Assembly: GCF_047922965.1 (NCBI RefSeq)
Contig: NZ_CP150481.1
Coordinates: forward strand, 992,001-1,056,000
Source: Neptunicella plasticusilytica
GTDB taxonomy: Bacteria > Pseudomonadota > Gammaproteobacteria > Enterobacterales > Alteromonadaceae
DNA length: 64,000 nucleotides
Reading direction: 5' to 3'
Positions 39,836 to 48,838 of this stretch are shown here, one piece after another. Position 1 is the first letter of the stretch. Each line of letters starts with the position of its first letter. A program made the translations under genes and the position numbers. The notes beneath the pieces were generated by a model. It was not told where the DNA came from. It saw only the letters and a program-made list of their open reading frames with translations, and did no database searches.

Positions 39836-40975
39836 GTGAAGCATTTAACCGGAATCTATTCGCGGATTAGCGGGATCTTTATCAAAGAAATGATCCAGAT
39901 GCGCCGCGATAAACTAACTTTTGCCATGATGCTGGTGATCCCGGTGGTCCAGTTAATCTTATTTGGCTTCGCTATTAATACTGATCCAAAACGTTTACCC
40001 ACCGCCGTTCAGGCTGAGGAGCAGACGCCTATAGTCAGAACCATTCTGGCGGCATTGGAAAATTCCGGTTACTTTGAACTTGTGGCTACTTCAACCGATT
40101 CTCGACAAGGAGAACAGTTGCTGATTCAGGGGAAAGTCGCTTTTATTGTGACTATACCTGCAGGATTTACCAAGAAACTGCTAAGAGGGGAGCATCCACA
40201 GTTACTTATTGAAGCCGATGCTTCCGATCCTTCAGCATCATCCAATGCGGTCTCTCGAGCCAGTATTATGGTGAACCAGGCCCTTAGATATGATTTAACC
40301 GGCAGCTTGGCGCCGTTGCAGGCCGACGCCCTTCCTGTTGATGTGGTTTTGCATCGTTCCTATAACCCTGAAGGGATTACCCAATACAATATTGTGCCCG
40401 GATTACTAGGGGTTATCCTGACTATGACATCGGTCATGATCACCGCGATTGCGATGACACGAGAAGCCGAACGTGGGACGATGGAAAACTTGCTGGCATT
40501 GCCTGCCAAACCTTTCGAAGTGATGCTGGGTAAAATTATGCCTTATACCGTTGTCGGTATAGTACAAACATTGGTTGTGTTATTGGCGGCTCATTATGTT
40601 TTTGCTGTGCCGTTTACCGGTTCCGTAGCATTACTGATAATTGGCGTAGGTATTTTTATTCTGGCCAACCTTGCCTTGGGATTTACCTTTTCGACCATTG
40701 CCAAGTCGCAAATGGAAGCGATGCAACTGACGTTCTTTTTCTTTCTGCCCTCGATACTACTTTCCGGATTTATGTTTCCGTTTCGGGGAATGCCGGGTTG
40801 GGCGCAGTTTATCGGCGAAGCATTACCGTTGACCCATTTTTTACGTGTGGTACGGGGAGTCATGCTTAAAGGTGCTCAACTGACTGATTTAGTCAACGAA
40901 CTTTATGCCATTCTGATATTTACCATCATCCTGTCTGTTGTTGCAATATTGAGGTACAGGCGCACTCTGGATTGA
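39836..40975 (+). CDS. ABC-2 type exporter permease
   Basis: 379 residues starting at a GTG that directly abuts the ATPase stop. YbhS/YhhJ-like plan: one N-terminal helix (MMLVIPVVQLILFGFAI), a large periplasmic domain (about 50-175), then five helices with the ABC-2 segment MTREAERGTMENLLALP and FFLPSILLSGFMFPF. Only one permease gene is present, so a homodimer is implied. The substrate is not predictable; relatives export drugs or cations. Confidence 0.93.
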   Translation: MKHLTGIYSRISGIFIKEMIQMRRDKLTFAMMLVIPVVQLILFGFAINTDPKRLPTAVQAEEQTPIVRTILAALENSGYFELVATSTDSRQGEQLLIQGKVAFIVTIPAGFTKKLLRGEHPQLLIEADASDPSASSNAVSRASIMVNQALRYDLTGSLAPLQADALPVDVVLHRSYNPEGITQYNIVPGLLGVILTMTSVMITAIAMTREAERGTMENLLALPAKPFEVMLGKIMPYTVVGIVQTLVVLLAAHYVFAVPFTGSVALLIIGVGIFILANLALGFTFSTIAKSQMEAMQLTFFFFLPSILLSGFMFPFRGMPGWAQFIGEALPLTHFLRVVRGVMLKGAQLTDLVNELYAILIFTIILSVVAILRYRRTLD

Positions 40976-41002
40976 CTTGAAAACAAAGGCGTTTTTCTTT
41001 TA

Positions 41003-41024
41003 AATCAAATATATACTTTTGATT
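41003..41024. promoter_or_regulatory. Inverted repeat upstream of the GT-C gene
   Basis: AATCAAA (41003-41009) and TTTGATT (41018-41024) with an 8-bp AT-rich centre. It may be an operator or simply AT-rich promoter DNA; no factor is assigned. Confidence 0.3.
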
Positions 41025-41066
41025 AAAATAAAATTGTTCACAATCAAATAATCCGAGGAAGAGGAT

Positions 41067-42650
41067 GTGCGACAGGGAAGCTGGCTAAATATTTTTGCGA
41101 TGTCTAAAACTGTTTATAGCCAGTGGTTTCGGTTTTCTTGGCATGTTGTCGCGCTGCTGATCATTTTTGGATTAGGTCTGAGCCATCTATATTACCCATT
41201 AGGTCCTGACCAGGCGACGATTCTGTATGGCGCCAAAGCACTCGATCACGGCGCGACCTTATACATTGAATATTGGGATAATAAGCAGCCAGGATTGTAT
41301 TATTTCTACTATTTTGCTGGTCAGCTATTTGGTTTTAATGAATTCGGTATACATTTACTCGAGTTAATATGGTTGGTCTTTTTTGCCACAATTCTGGTTA
41401 TCACGCTACGCAGTTATTTCCAGCATAAATGGTTAGCGCCAATTGTGCCTGTCGCCACCATTGCTGTTTATTATGCTGTAGTCGGAGTAGACGAATTAAC
41501 CCAGTTGGAAATGATCGCCGGGTTACCCATTTATCTCTCCATGTGGTTTGCCCTGAGGGCCATACGTAATCCACATAAGCTGATGTTGCCCCTTGTTATG
41601 AGTGGTGTATTTGCCGGTATTGCGGTGTTATTCAAATTGTTGCTGGGTGCCATAGTGATGCTGATATGGGGAATCGCATTAGTATACCTTCTCAAGCATA
41701 AAACCAATCACGCATTACTATTAGCGACCAAAGCAGTTTTGGCGCTGTTAAGCGGCACAGCCATTCCATTAGTGTTTACCTTGGGCTATTTCTGGTCACA
41801 AGAAGGTCTTTATCCTTTACTCTGGACGGCCTTTATCTATCCGGGTCAGGCATTGGTTCAATCGCCAGCCGCCAGTTTATCCAGGTTGATTACCGCCGCA
41901 GGGTTTTATCTCAGCTACTACGGCCCATGGCTGATATTTGTGGTGATAGCCGTCTATAAATGGGGTAGAAATCGTTTTGATGTACTGACAAGCATGTTAA
42001 TTGGCTGGCTGTGCATGGCTTTAATCCTATTTATTGTTCAGCGTTTTTCCTGGTGGCATTACCATGCTTTGCTACTGTTTGTTCCGACCGGAATTCTTGC
42101 TGTGCTAGGTATAGGTCATGTCATTAATTATCTGCACAGCCAATTGCCGGAAAGTAGAGTAAAAATGGAAATTCTGGCCGGATTAGTTATTCTCCTGCCG
42201 CTTTTGGCGGCATTGGCTCCGGCTTTTATCTATAAAAGCCAGCAACTGTTAAGCTACTTGTGGATCAGAAACGGCGGCATTCAACAATATCAGTCGAAAA
42301 TTAGTCCGCATTATCAGGCTTTGCGGCAAAGTGCCGAGTTTTTGCGTCATAAAGAGGCAAAATCGGGTCCGATATATGTATTTGGTAATGCCATGATATA
42401 CGCCTTTGCCGAGCGGCAATGTGCTTACACAATGACTGGCTCGGCTTGGGAGTTTTATTTACCGGAACAGATCGGTGACATACTCGATAATCTTGCCGAG
42501 AAAAATGTACCTTATATTTTTGTAGGAAAAAATGACTATAAAATATATTCAATGAATATAGCGGTGAAGATTTTTCTGAATAGTCGATATAAAGTGTTAA
42601 AAACCGATGTAGGCGGCACTTGGTATAGGCTGACGGATGATATTGATTGA
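41067..42650 (+). CDS. Membrane glycosyltransferase-like protein (GT-C, GT39/ArnT type)
   Basis: 527 residues with about 10-12 hydrophobic helices. The first periplasmic loop holds PLGPDQATILYGAKAL and YIEYWDNKQPGLYYFYY, the acidic-residue pattern of PMT_2/ArnT enzymes that use polyprenyl-phosphate sugars; the C-terminal 100 residues are soluble (YVFGNAMIYAF...YIFVGKNDYK). The GTG at 41067 has GAGG and AAGAGG upstream; ATG 41100 lacks a ribosome site. Stands alone between the efflux operon and thrL. Acceptor and donor unknown. Confidence 0.72.
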   Translation: MRQGSWLNIFAMSKTVYSQWFRFSWHVVALLIIFGLGLSHLYYPLGPDQATILYGAKALDHGATLYIEYWDNKQPGLYYFYYFAGQLFGFNEFGIHLLELIWLVFFATILVITLRSYFQHKWLAPIVPVATIAVYYAVVGVDELTQLEMIAGLPIYLSMWFALRAIRNPHKLMLPLVMSGVFAGIAVLFKLLLGAIVMLIWGIALVYLLKHKTNHALLLATKAVLALLSGTAIPLVFTLGYFWSQEGLYPLLWTAFIYPGQALVQSPAASLSRLITAAGFYLSYYGPWLIFVVIAVYKWGRNRFDVLTSMLIGWLCMALILFIVQRFSWWHYHALLLFVPTGILAVLGIGHVINYLHSQLPESRVKMEILAGLVILLPLLAALAPAFIYKSQQLLSYLWIRNGGIQQYQSKISPHYQALRQSAEFLRHKEAKSGPIYVFGNAMIYAFAERQCAYTMTGSAWEFYLPEQIGDILDNLAEKNVPYIFVGKNDYKIYSMNIAVKIFLNSRYKVLKTDVGGTWYRLTDDID

Positions 42651-42700
42651 TACATTTTCGCCCTGACAAACTAGTGAACAGATAAGAATAGTTGAAGTCG

Positions 42701-42729
42701 TTGGAAAATCATTTGATCTGATTTAGATA
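42701..42729 (+). promoter_or_regulatory. Probable promoter of the thr operon
   Basis: TTGGAA (42701-42706), 17-bp spacer, TAGATA (42724-42729). A start near 42736 leaves about 35 nt before thrL. A better -35 (TTGACA, 42735-42740) lacks a good -10 at the right distance and would start transcription almost at the thrL ATG. Confidence 0.45.
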
Positions 42730-42770
42730 AGTTGTTGACATCTAGACGTCTATACGGCAGATTACAACTC

Positions 42771-42845
42771 ATGAAAACAATGATTCGCACCACCACCATT
42801 ATGATGACCACGATTACCCAAACAAGGGTGGTTGTCGCTGGCTAG
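42771..42845 (+). CDS. thrL: thr operon leader peptide ThrL
   Basis: A 24-codon open frame with eight Thr and three Ile codons, including TTT at 7-9 and TT at 13-14, plus four Met codons counting the start. It precedes a terminator and then thrA, the layout of the E. coli thr attenuator, in which ribosome stalling at Thr or Ile codons allows read-through. A ribosome site is not obvious. Confidence rests on composition and position. Confidence 0.88.
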   Translation: MKTMIRTTTIMMTTITQTRVVVAG

Positions 42846-42865
42846 TGCGTAAAAAGAATTGATAA

Positions 42866-42898
42866 AGCCCGCGACCTTCAGGAAGCGGGTTTTTTTTT
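42866..42898 (+). terminator. thr attenuator terminator
   Basis: AGCCCGC (42866-42872) pairs with GCGGGTT (42885-42891), with an inner CTTC/GAAG pairing, followed by nine T. It lies 20 bp after the thrL stop and 103 bp before thrA. Confidence 0.88.
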
Positions 42899-43001
42899 AG
42901 GCTGAATAAGCATTTATCGAAGCCAAACAACATAAGAGTTTTAGTTATTTCTTAATAGATAAGATTTAAGATACACAACAAGAAAAGGGCAGGAGCAGCA
43001 G

Positions 43002-45464
43002 ATGAAAGTTTTAAAATTTGGTGGGTCGTCATTAGCCGACGCGAGGCGTTATTTAAATGTCAAAGATATCGTCCACACCATTCATACCGAATCTGGTGCG
43101 GCGGTGGTGTTATCTGCGCCCAAAGGGGTGACCAACGCCCTGTCGTTGTTAGTGGAGCAGGCAGCTGCGGGCAATGATTATCTTGAGCTGCTCGCCAAGT
43201 TACGTATGACATTGACGGGGATTGTAACGGATTTAAGCAACGAATTGACTGATTTCGACGCAACAGGTTTGCAAGCTTTTATTAACCAGAAACTGCAGGA
43301 TCTGGAAAATCAGCTCGCCGGGATCAAATTGTTACATTGCAGCCCCGATGCTGTCACGGCCAAAATTCTGAGTTTGGGGGAATATGTTAGCGTCAATATC
43401 TTCAGCCAGCTGTTACTGGCCACAGGACAACCCAACCAGATAATCGAGCCGGCTGATTATGTGGTAGCAGAGGGAGATTATCTGGATAGCTTGGCCGATA
43501 TGAGCACCAGCATTGCCCGTTTTGCCGATTTTGACTATGCCGATAATGAAGTGTTGATCATGCCCGGATTTGTCGCAGTTAATCATCAAGGCGAGAAGGT
43601 CACGTTAGGTCGAAATGGTTCGGACTATTCTGCCGCAATACTGGCGGCTTGCCTCAAAGCGGAATGCTGCGAAATATGGACCGATGTTGACGGGGTCTAC
43701 AATGCCGACCCCAATCAGGTAGAAGGCGCGGTTTTACTGGATAAATTGACTTATCAGGAGGCCATGGAATTATCCTATTTTGGTGCCAAGGTATTACATC
43801 CCAAGACCATCGGTCCCATCGCCCAACATCACATTCCCTGCTTGATTAAAAATACACTTAACCCTTCCACTCCGGGTACCCTCATTAGCAACCAGCCCAG
43901 TGAAATCTGGACCAGTGTCAAAGGCATTTCTCATCTGGAAAATTTGACCATGTTTAATGTCGCAGGTCCGGGTATGAAGGGGATGGTTGGCATGGCCAGC
44001 CGCGTTTTTGAAGTGATATCTAACGCTAATATTTCTATCGTTCTAATTACTCAGTCGTCGTCCGAATATAGCATCAGCTTTTGTATTTACAGTAAAGATG
44101 CCCAGCGAGCACACGATTTGCTCAATGACGAGTTTGAACTGGAACTGGCCAATCAGCTACTGGAACCTATCGAATTGCGCGAAGATTTAGCCATTATTTC
44201 ACTGGTGGGCGACGGGATGCGCAAGCATCAAGGTCTGGCCGCGCGATTTTTTACTTCTTTAACTCAAACTCGGGTCAATATTGTGGCTATTGCACAGGGG
44301 TCATCGGAACGTTCAATCTCAGCCGTTATTGAGAGCCGTAAAGCCAAAGAAGCGGTTAAAGTCGTGCATCATAATTTCTTTTCAGATGTGCATACAATTG
44401 ATGCTTTTTTAGTCGGCTGTGGCACCGTGGGCGGGGAGTTGCTGCAGCAAATTGCCCGTCAACAGGAACTGTTATTAAAGCGTAATATCCGCTTACGGGT
44501 TTATGGTATTGCTAACAGTCAGCATCTGCTACTACGCAAACAGGGTATTGATCTGGGTACTGACTGGAAATCAGATCTGCTTGCCAGTGAACAACGTTTT
44601 TCCATTCAAACGCTACAACAATTTGCCCAAACCAACAGCCTCGTCAATCCGGTGGTGATTGATTGTACTACCAGTCATGTGATTGCCGATCAATACGTGG
44701 AAATCATGCTAGCCGGATTCCATGTGGTCACCCCGAATAAAAAAGCTAATACCAGTAGCATGGATTTTTATAACAAGTTGCGTGAAACGGCATTACATAC
44801 CCGTCGTCAGTTTTTGTATGAAACCACTGTCGGGGCCGGATTACCGGTTATCGAGAATTTACAAAAGCTTATTTATGCGGGTGACAAACTGGTGCGTTTT
44901 GAGGGAATTTTGTCCGGATCGTTGTCGTTTATTTTCGGTAAACTGGAAGAAGGATTGAGTCTATCTGAAGCAACGGCAGTGGCGCGTAAAAACGGCTTCA
45001 CCGAACCGGATCCTCGTGATGATTTAAGCGGTATGGATGTGGCTCGTAAGCTGTTGATTATGGCTCGTGAAGCAGGGATGAAAATGGAGTTGAAAGATAT
45101 CGAGATTGAGTCGGTACTGCCGGATTTTTTTGATGCCACTGGCAGCATCGACGACTTTATGCACAAATTGCCGCAACTGGATAAAACCTTTCAGGACAAG
45201 GTCAATAGTGCGGCCAAAGAAGGCAAAGTATTACGCTATACCGGCCAGATAGATCAAGGCAAATGTAAAGTATTTATCGATAAAGTCGACGCGACTCATC
45301 CGTTACATGCGGTTAAAGATGGTGAGAATGCTTTGGCTATTCATAGTCAATATTATCGCCCGTTACCTTTTGTTATTCGTGGTTATGGTGCTGGTGCTGC
45401 AGTGACAGCCGCTGGTGTGTTTGCTGACGTAATGCGCACGTTACCCTGGAAGCAGGAGATATAA
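43002..45464 (+). CDS. thrA: Bifunctional aspartokinase I / homoserine dehydrogenase I ThrA
   Basis: Catalyses the first and third steps from aspartate to threonine. 820 residues, the E. coli length. Aspartokinase domain at the N-terminus (VLKFGGSSLAD, residues 3-13; GRNGSDYSAA), two central ACT-type regulatory segments (about 315-460), then the homoserine dehydrogenase domain with the nucleotide site FLVGCGTVGGELL and the catalytic region VGAGLPVI. Start preceded by AGGAG. Feedback inhibition by threonine is expected from the ACT domains. Its stop overlaps thrB by 1 bp. Confidence 0.98.
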   Translation: MKVLKFGGSSLADARRYLNVKDIVHTIHTESGAAVVLSAPKGVTNALSLLVEQAAAGNDYLELLAKLRMTLTGIVTDLSNELTDFDATGLQAFINQKLQDLENQLAGIKLLHCSPDAVTAKILSLGEYVSVNIFSQLLLATGQPNQIIEPADYVVAEGDYLDSLADMSTSIARFADFDYADNEVLIMPGFVAVNHQGEKVTLGRNGSDYSAAILAACLKAECCEIWTDVDGVYNADPNQVEGAVLLDKLTYQEAMELSYFGAKVLHPKTIGPIAQHHIPCLIKNTLNPSTPGTLISNQPSEIWTSVKGISHLENLTMFNVAGPGMKGMVGMASRVFEVISNANISIVLITQSSSEYSISFCIYSKDAQRAHDLLNDEFELELANQLLEPIELREDLAIISLVGDGMRKHQGLAARFFTSLTQTRVNIVAIAQGSSERSISAVIESRKAKEAVKVVHHNFFSDVHTIDAFLVGCGTVGGELLQQIARQQELLLKRNIRLRVYGIANSQHLLLRKQGIDLGTDWKSDLLASEQRFSIQTLQQFAQTNSLVNPVVIDCTTSHVIADQYVEIMLAGFHVVTPNKKANTSSMDFYNKLRETALHTRRQFLYETTVGAGLPVIENLQKLIYAGDKLVRFEGILSGSLSFIFGKLEEGLSLSEATAVARKNGFTEPDPRDDLSGMDVARKLLIMAREAGMKMELKDIEIESVLPDFFDATGSIDDFMHKLPQLDKTFQDKVNSAAKEGKVLRYTGQIDQGKCKVFIDKVDATHPLHAVKDGENALAIHSQYYRPLPFVIRGYGAGAAVTAAGVFADVMRTLPWKQEI

Positions 45465-46441
45465 TGTCACAACGAATGCCTGTAAAAGCCTATGCCCCCG
45501 CTTCCATCGGGAATGTGAGTTTAGGCTTTGATATTCTGGGAGCGGCGCTAAAACCGCTGGATGGTAGTTTGTTAGGTGACGAAGTAACAGTTTGTGCTGC
45601 CGACGAGTTTTCGCTGCAAGTCACAGGACGTTTTGCCGACAAATTGCCCGGCAGCCTGGCTGATAATATCGTTGCCAAGGCTTATCACTATTTCCAACAA
45701 CAGTTAGCCGCTAAGGAAATCGTTGCCGGCCCGGTTAAAATGTTACTGAACAAAAATTTACCTATAGGTAGTGGCCTGGGCTCCAGCGCCAGTTCAATTG
45801 TGGCCGCCTTTGACGGTTTAAATCAGTTTTATGGTAGCCCCTTTAACCGCAATCAGATGCTGGTGATGATGGGAGAACTGGAAGGTCAAATCAGTGGTAG
45901 TATTCATTATGATAATGTCGCACCATGTTACCTCGGCGGTATGACATTAATGGTAGAGCAGGGTGAACAGATTACCACCCAATTGCCTGTTTTTGATGAC
46001 TGGTATTGGGTGAGCTGCTATTCCGGATTAAGTGTTTCTACCGCGGCAGCAAGACAAATTCTTCCCAAACAAATCAGTTTGTCTGATAGCATTAAATTTG
46101 GTCGTCAACTGGGTGTCTTTGTTGATGCCTTGCATCGTGGTGATAGGGCTATGGCAGCAGCGATGATGACCGATGTGATAGCTGAACCCCATCGAAAATC
46201 ACTGTTACCCGGATTTGATCAGTGCCGTGAATTTGCTATGCAAAACGGTGCTCTGGCATTCGGGATTTCCGGCTCCGGCCCAACGGTATTTGCAGTGACT
46301 GATGATTTGGCCCATGCTGAACAAATTCAGCAATTTTTGGCGTCCCATTATGTGCAAAGTGCAGATGGTTTCAGCCATATATGTAAACTAGATCCGGACG
46401 GATCAATATGTAGTGAAGGTAAAGAACTTGGAACTGTTTAA
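45464..46441 (+). CDS. thrB: Homoserine kinase ThrB
   Basis: 325-residue GHMP kinase phosphorylating homoserine. ATP-loop PIGSGLGSSASS (about 101-112), N-terminal substrate segment APASIGNVSLGFDILG and C-terminal GISGSGPTVFAV are all present. The start overlaps the thrA stop (TAATG), and the 3' end overlaps the proposed thrC start by 14 bp. Confidence 0.97.
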   Translation: MSQRMPVKAYAPASIGNVSLGFDILGAALKPLDGSLLGDEVTVCAADEFSLQVTGRFADKLPGSLADNIVAKAYHYFQQQLAAKEIVAGPVKMLLNKNLPIGSGLGSSASSIVAAFDGLNQFYGSPFNRNQMLVMMGELEGQISGSIHYDNVAPCYLGGMTLMVEQGEQITTQLPVFDDWYWVSCYSGLSVSTAAARQILPKQISLSDSIKFGRQLGVFVDALHRGDRAMAAAMMTDVIAEPHRKSLLPGFDQCREFAMQNGALAFGISGSGPTVFAVTDDLAHAEQIQQFLASHYVQSADGFSHICKLDPDGSICSEGKELGTV

Positions 46442-47720
46442 TTTAAAAGATACCGGCCAACGTGTTAGCTTCTCCGAAGCTTTGCAAAAAGGTTTGGGAA
46501 GTAATCAGGGATTATTTTTTCCGGCACAAATCCCCAAATTTGATGATATTGATGCGTTACTCGAACTGGATTTGGTTACTCGCAGCAGTACAATCCTTGG
46601 CCGCATTATCGGCAGTGAAATCAGCCAACAGGATATGGCGGATATTGTTAGTACTGCGTTCAGTTTTGAGGCTCCGCTGGTTGCAGTGGATGACAATATT
46701 TTCTGTCTGGAACTGTTCCATGGCCCGACATTGGCTTTTAAAGATTTTGGCGGCCGTTTTATGGCCCAGTGCCTGGCTAAAATAGCGGGTGACCGACCTA
46801 TCACCATTTTAACCGCTACCTCAGGTGATACGGGGGCGGCAGTCGCGCACGCTTTTCATGGTTTAGCCAATATTCAGGTTGTTATCCTGTATCCCAAAGG
46901 CAAAATCAGTCTGCTGCAGGAAAAAATGTTTGCGACGTTAGGCGGTAATATTCGTACCGTGGCGATCAAAGGCGATTTTGACCATTGCCAACAACTGGTA
47001 AAATCCGCTTTTGACGACGCTAAAGTGCGTGAAGATATTCATCTTAATTCGGCCAACTCAATCAATATCAGCCGTTTATTGGCCCAGGTTTGTTATTACT
47101 TCGAGGCTTTTGCGCAACTCCCTGAAGATAAACGCGACAATGTGGTTATCTCGATCCCCAGCGGTAATTTCGGTAATTTAACCGCCGCCATGCTGGCTAA
47201 AACCATGGGATTACCTATCAAGCACTTTGTTGCTGCGACCAACAGCAACGACACTGTTCCGCGTTTTCTAAAAACCGGAGAGTGGGCTCCGGCACCGACT
47301 GTGGCAACGATGTCCAACGCCATGGATGTTAGTCAGCCGAATAACTGGCCACGTATTGAAGCGCTGTTTGAGTTTGACTATCTGGATAAAGATGTATTGA
47401 GCGGCCAAGCCGTTGATGAAGACTATACTCAACTGGCGATGAAGCAATTAGCTCAAGTCGGATATGTAAGCGAACCTCATGCTGCCGTGGCCTATCGTGC
47501 GCTGACCAAACAATTGTCTGAAGGGCAAACCGGTATTTTTCTGGGTACTGCCCATCCGGCCAAATTCAAGGAAAGTGTTGAAAATGTATTAGGCCAGCCA
47601 ATCAGTTTACCGCCGGAATTGGCCGAATGTGCCGGCAAGGAAATATTATCTGTTGAATTGGATAATGATTTCGATCAGCTTAAGGATTATCTGTATCGCG
47701 AGCTGAATATTCAGCCATGA
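46428..47720 (+). CDS. thrC: Threonine synthase ThrC
   Basis: PLP enzyme converting O-phosphohomoserine to threonine. PLP lysine K105 in LAFKDFGGRF; other marks are TATSGDTGAAVAHAF and PSGNFGNLTA. I chose the TTG at 46428 because GAAGG lies 8-10 bp upstream and the product begins (M)ELFNLKDTG, matching MKLYNLKD of E. coli; length 430 against 428. A GTG at 46413 would add five residues without a ribosome site. Stop overlaps ung by 4 bp. Confidence 0.95.
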   Translation: MELFNLKDTGQRVSFSEALQKGLGSNQGLFFPAQIPKFDDIDALLELDLVTRSSTILGRIIGSEISQQDMADIVSTAFSFEAPLVAVDDNIFCLELFHGPTLAFKDFGGRFMAQCLAKIAGDRPITILTATSGDTGAAVAHAFHGLANIQVVILYPKGKISLLQEKMFATLGGNIRTVAIKGDFDHCQQLVKSAFDDAKVREDIHLNSANSINISRLLAQVCYYFEAFAQLPEDKRDNVVISIPSGNFGNLTAAMLAKTMGLPIKHFVAATNSNDTVPRFLKTGEWAPAPTVATMSNAMDVSQPNNWPRIEALFEFDYLDKDVLSGQAVDEDYTQLAMKQLAQVGYVSEPHAAVAYRALTKQLSEGQTGIFLGTAHPAKFKESVENVLGQPISLPPELAECAGKEILSVELDNDFDQLKDYLYRELNIQP

Positions 47721-48382
47721 GTAATTGGGCACACTTGCTGGGTGACGAGAAACAGCAGGATTATTTCAAAGCGATCATGCATTTTGTCCAGCAGCGCCGG
47801 GAGGCCGGTGTCGAGGTGTATCCACCGGCGGATGAAGTGTTTAACGCTTTTAAATTAACCCCGCTGGACAAGGTTAAAGTCGTGATTCTGGGGCAAGACC
47901 CCTATCATGGCCCTAATCAGGCACATGGACTGTGTTTTTCGGTGAAACCCGGCATCCCGACACCACCTTCATTACAAAATATGTACAAGGAGCTGGCGAC
48001 CGATATTGATGGTTTCCAGATCCCGACACACGGCTATTTGCAATCCTGGGCCGAGCAGGGCGTGTTGTTGCTCAATACGGTACTGACTGTTGAACGTGGG
48101 CAGGCTCACTCTCACAGCAAGACTGGCTGGGAACAATTTACTGACAAAGTGATTGAACAACTCAGTCGCCATACTGAAGGTCTGGTTTTTATGCTCTGGG
48201 GCAGTCACGCGCAGAAAAAGGGGCGAGTGATAGACTCACAACGTCACCATATTCTGGCAGGTCCTCACCCATCTCCGCTGTCTGCTTATCGCGGATTTTT
48301 TGGATGCAAACACTTTTCCCGGGCCAATCAGTTACTGGCCGAGCAAGGTAAAAAACCGATTAACTGGTGCTTACCAAAATAA
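47717..48382 (+). CDS. ung: Uracil-DNA glycosylase Ung
   Basis: Removes uracil from DNA. 221 residues with the water-activating motif GQDPYHG (Asp61) and the catalytic-loop HPSPLSA (His184). It is joined to thrC by an ATGA overlap, an unusual extension of the thr operon that would place a repair gene under threonine attenuation unless an internal promoter exists. A terminator follows. Confidence 0.97.
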   Translation: MSNWAHLLGDEKQQDYFKAIMHFVQQRREAGVEVYPPADEVFNAFKLTPLDKVKVVILGQDPYHGPNQAHGLCFSVKPGIPTPPSLQNMYKELATDIDGFQIPTHGYLQSWAEQGVLLLNTVLTVERGQAHSHSKTGWEQFTDKVIEQLSRHTEGLVFMLWGSHAQKKGRVIDSQRHHILAGPHPSPLSAYRGFFGCKHFSRANQLLAEQGKKPINWCLPK

Positions 48383-48401
48383 CCAGGGCTACCATGACAA
48401 A

Positions 48402-48428
48402 AAAAGCCTCACTTTCAGCGAGGCTTTT
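48402..48428. terminator. Bidirectional terminator between ung and the DUF3545 gene
   Basis: AAAAGCCTC (48402-48410) and GAGGCTTTT (48420-48428), a 9-bp perfect stem with A- and T-rich outer arms giving U-tracts in both directions. It ends ung and lies 8 bp from the stop of the convergent small gene. Confidence 0.85.
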
Positions 48429-48436
48429 ATTTAGAT

Positions 48437-48613
48437 TTACATGGTAACTTCAATAATATCCAGTTCGTTTAGCGAATCGATTTCTTCTAGTTCTTTTCTT
48501 AATCGATACTCATCTTGAATAGCTTCAATTTCTCTCCATTTGCGCTTTTTCTTTTTAGTTTTCGCAGAGCGAGTTTCCAGGTCTAACATCGACATCAAAC
48601 TTGACTTATCCAC
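48437..48613 (-). CDS. DUF3545 family small protein
   Basis: A 58-residue protein read from a GTG at 48613 with a strong AAGGAG 6 bp upstream. The core is basic and helical, KKKKRKWREIEAIQDEYRLR, followed by an acidic C-terminal helix. This pattern matches DUF3545 proteins of Vibrio, Shewanella and Alteromonas as I remember them. Function unknown; the charge pattern suggests a nucleic acid or ribosome contact, which is speculation. It is too short for many gene finders. Confidence 0.82.
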   Translation of the reverse strand: MDKSSLMSMLDLETRSAKTKKKKRKWREIEAIQDEYRLRKELEEIDSLNELDIIEVTM

Positions 48614-48838
48614 ACTGATCTCCTTCAGATGAAACTGCTATATGGGTATACCATAGGTAGAGATAAAGTAAAATAGTTTTATTTACATTAGATTAACGAA
48701 ATATGAATTTTTTATGAGAACGGATAAGTGTTTGATATCAATAAAGCTTTATACTTCCTCACGCTACTTGTAATTTCTGTGCTGCTGACTAGGATGTTTA
48801 GTTAGTAATCAATTAGTTGGACAAATAGGGAACAGGCA

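Noticed and set aside
42735..42763. TTGACA upstream of thrL as the main thr promoter
   Set aside because: No acceptable -10 lies 16-18 bp downstream, and the start would almost coincide with the thrL ATG.
48641..48660. GGTATACC-centred palindrome upstream of the sensor kinase as an operator
   Set aside because: Short and imperfect, with no second site or neighbouring regulator.
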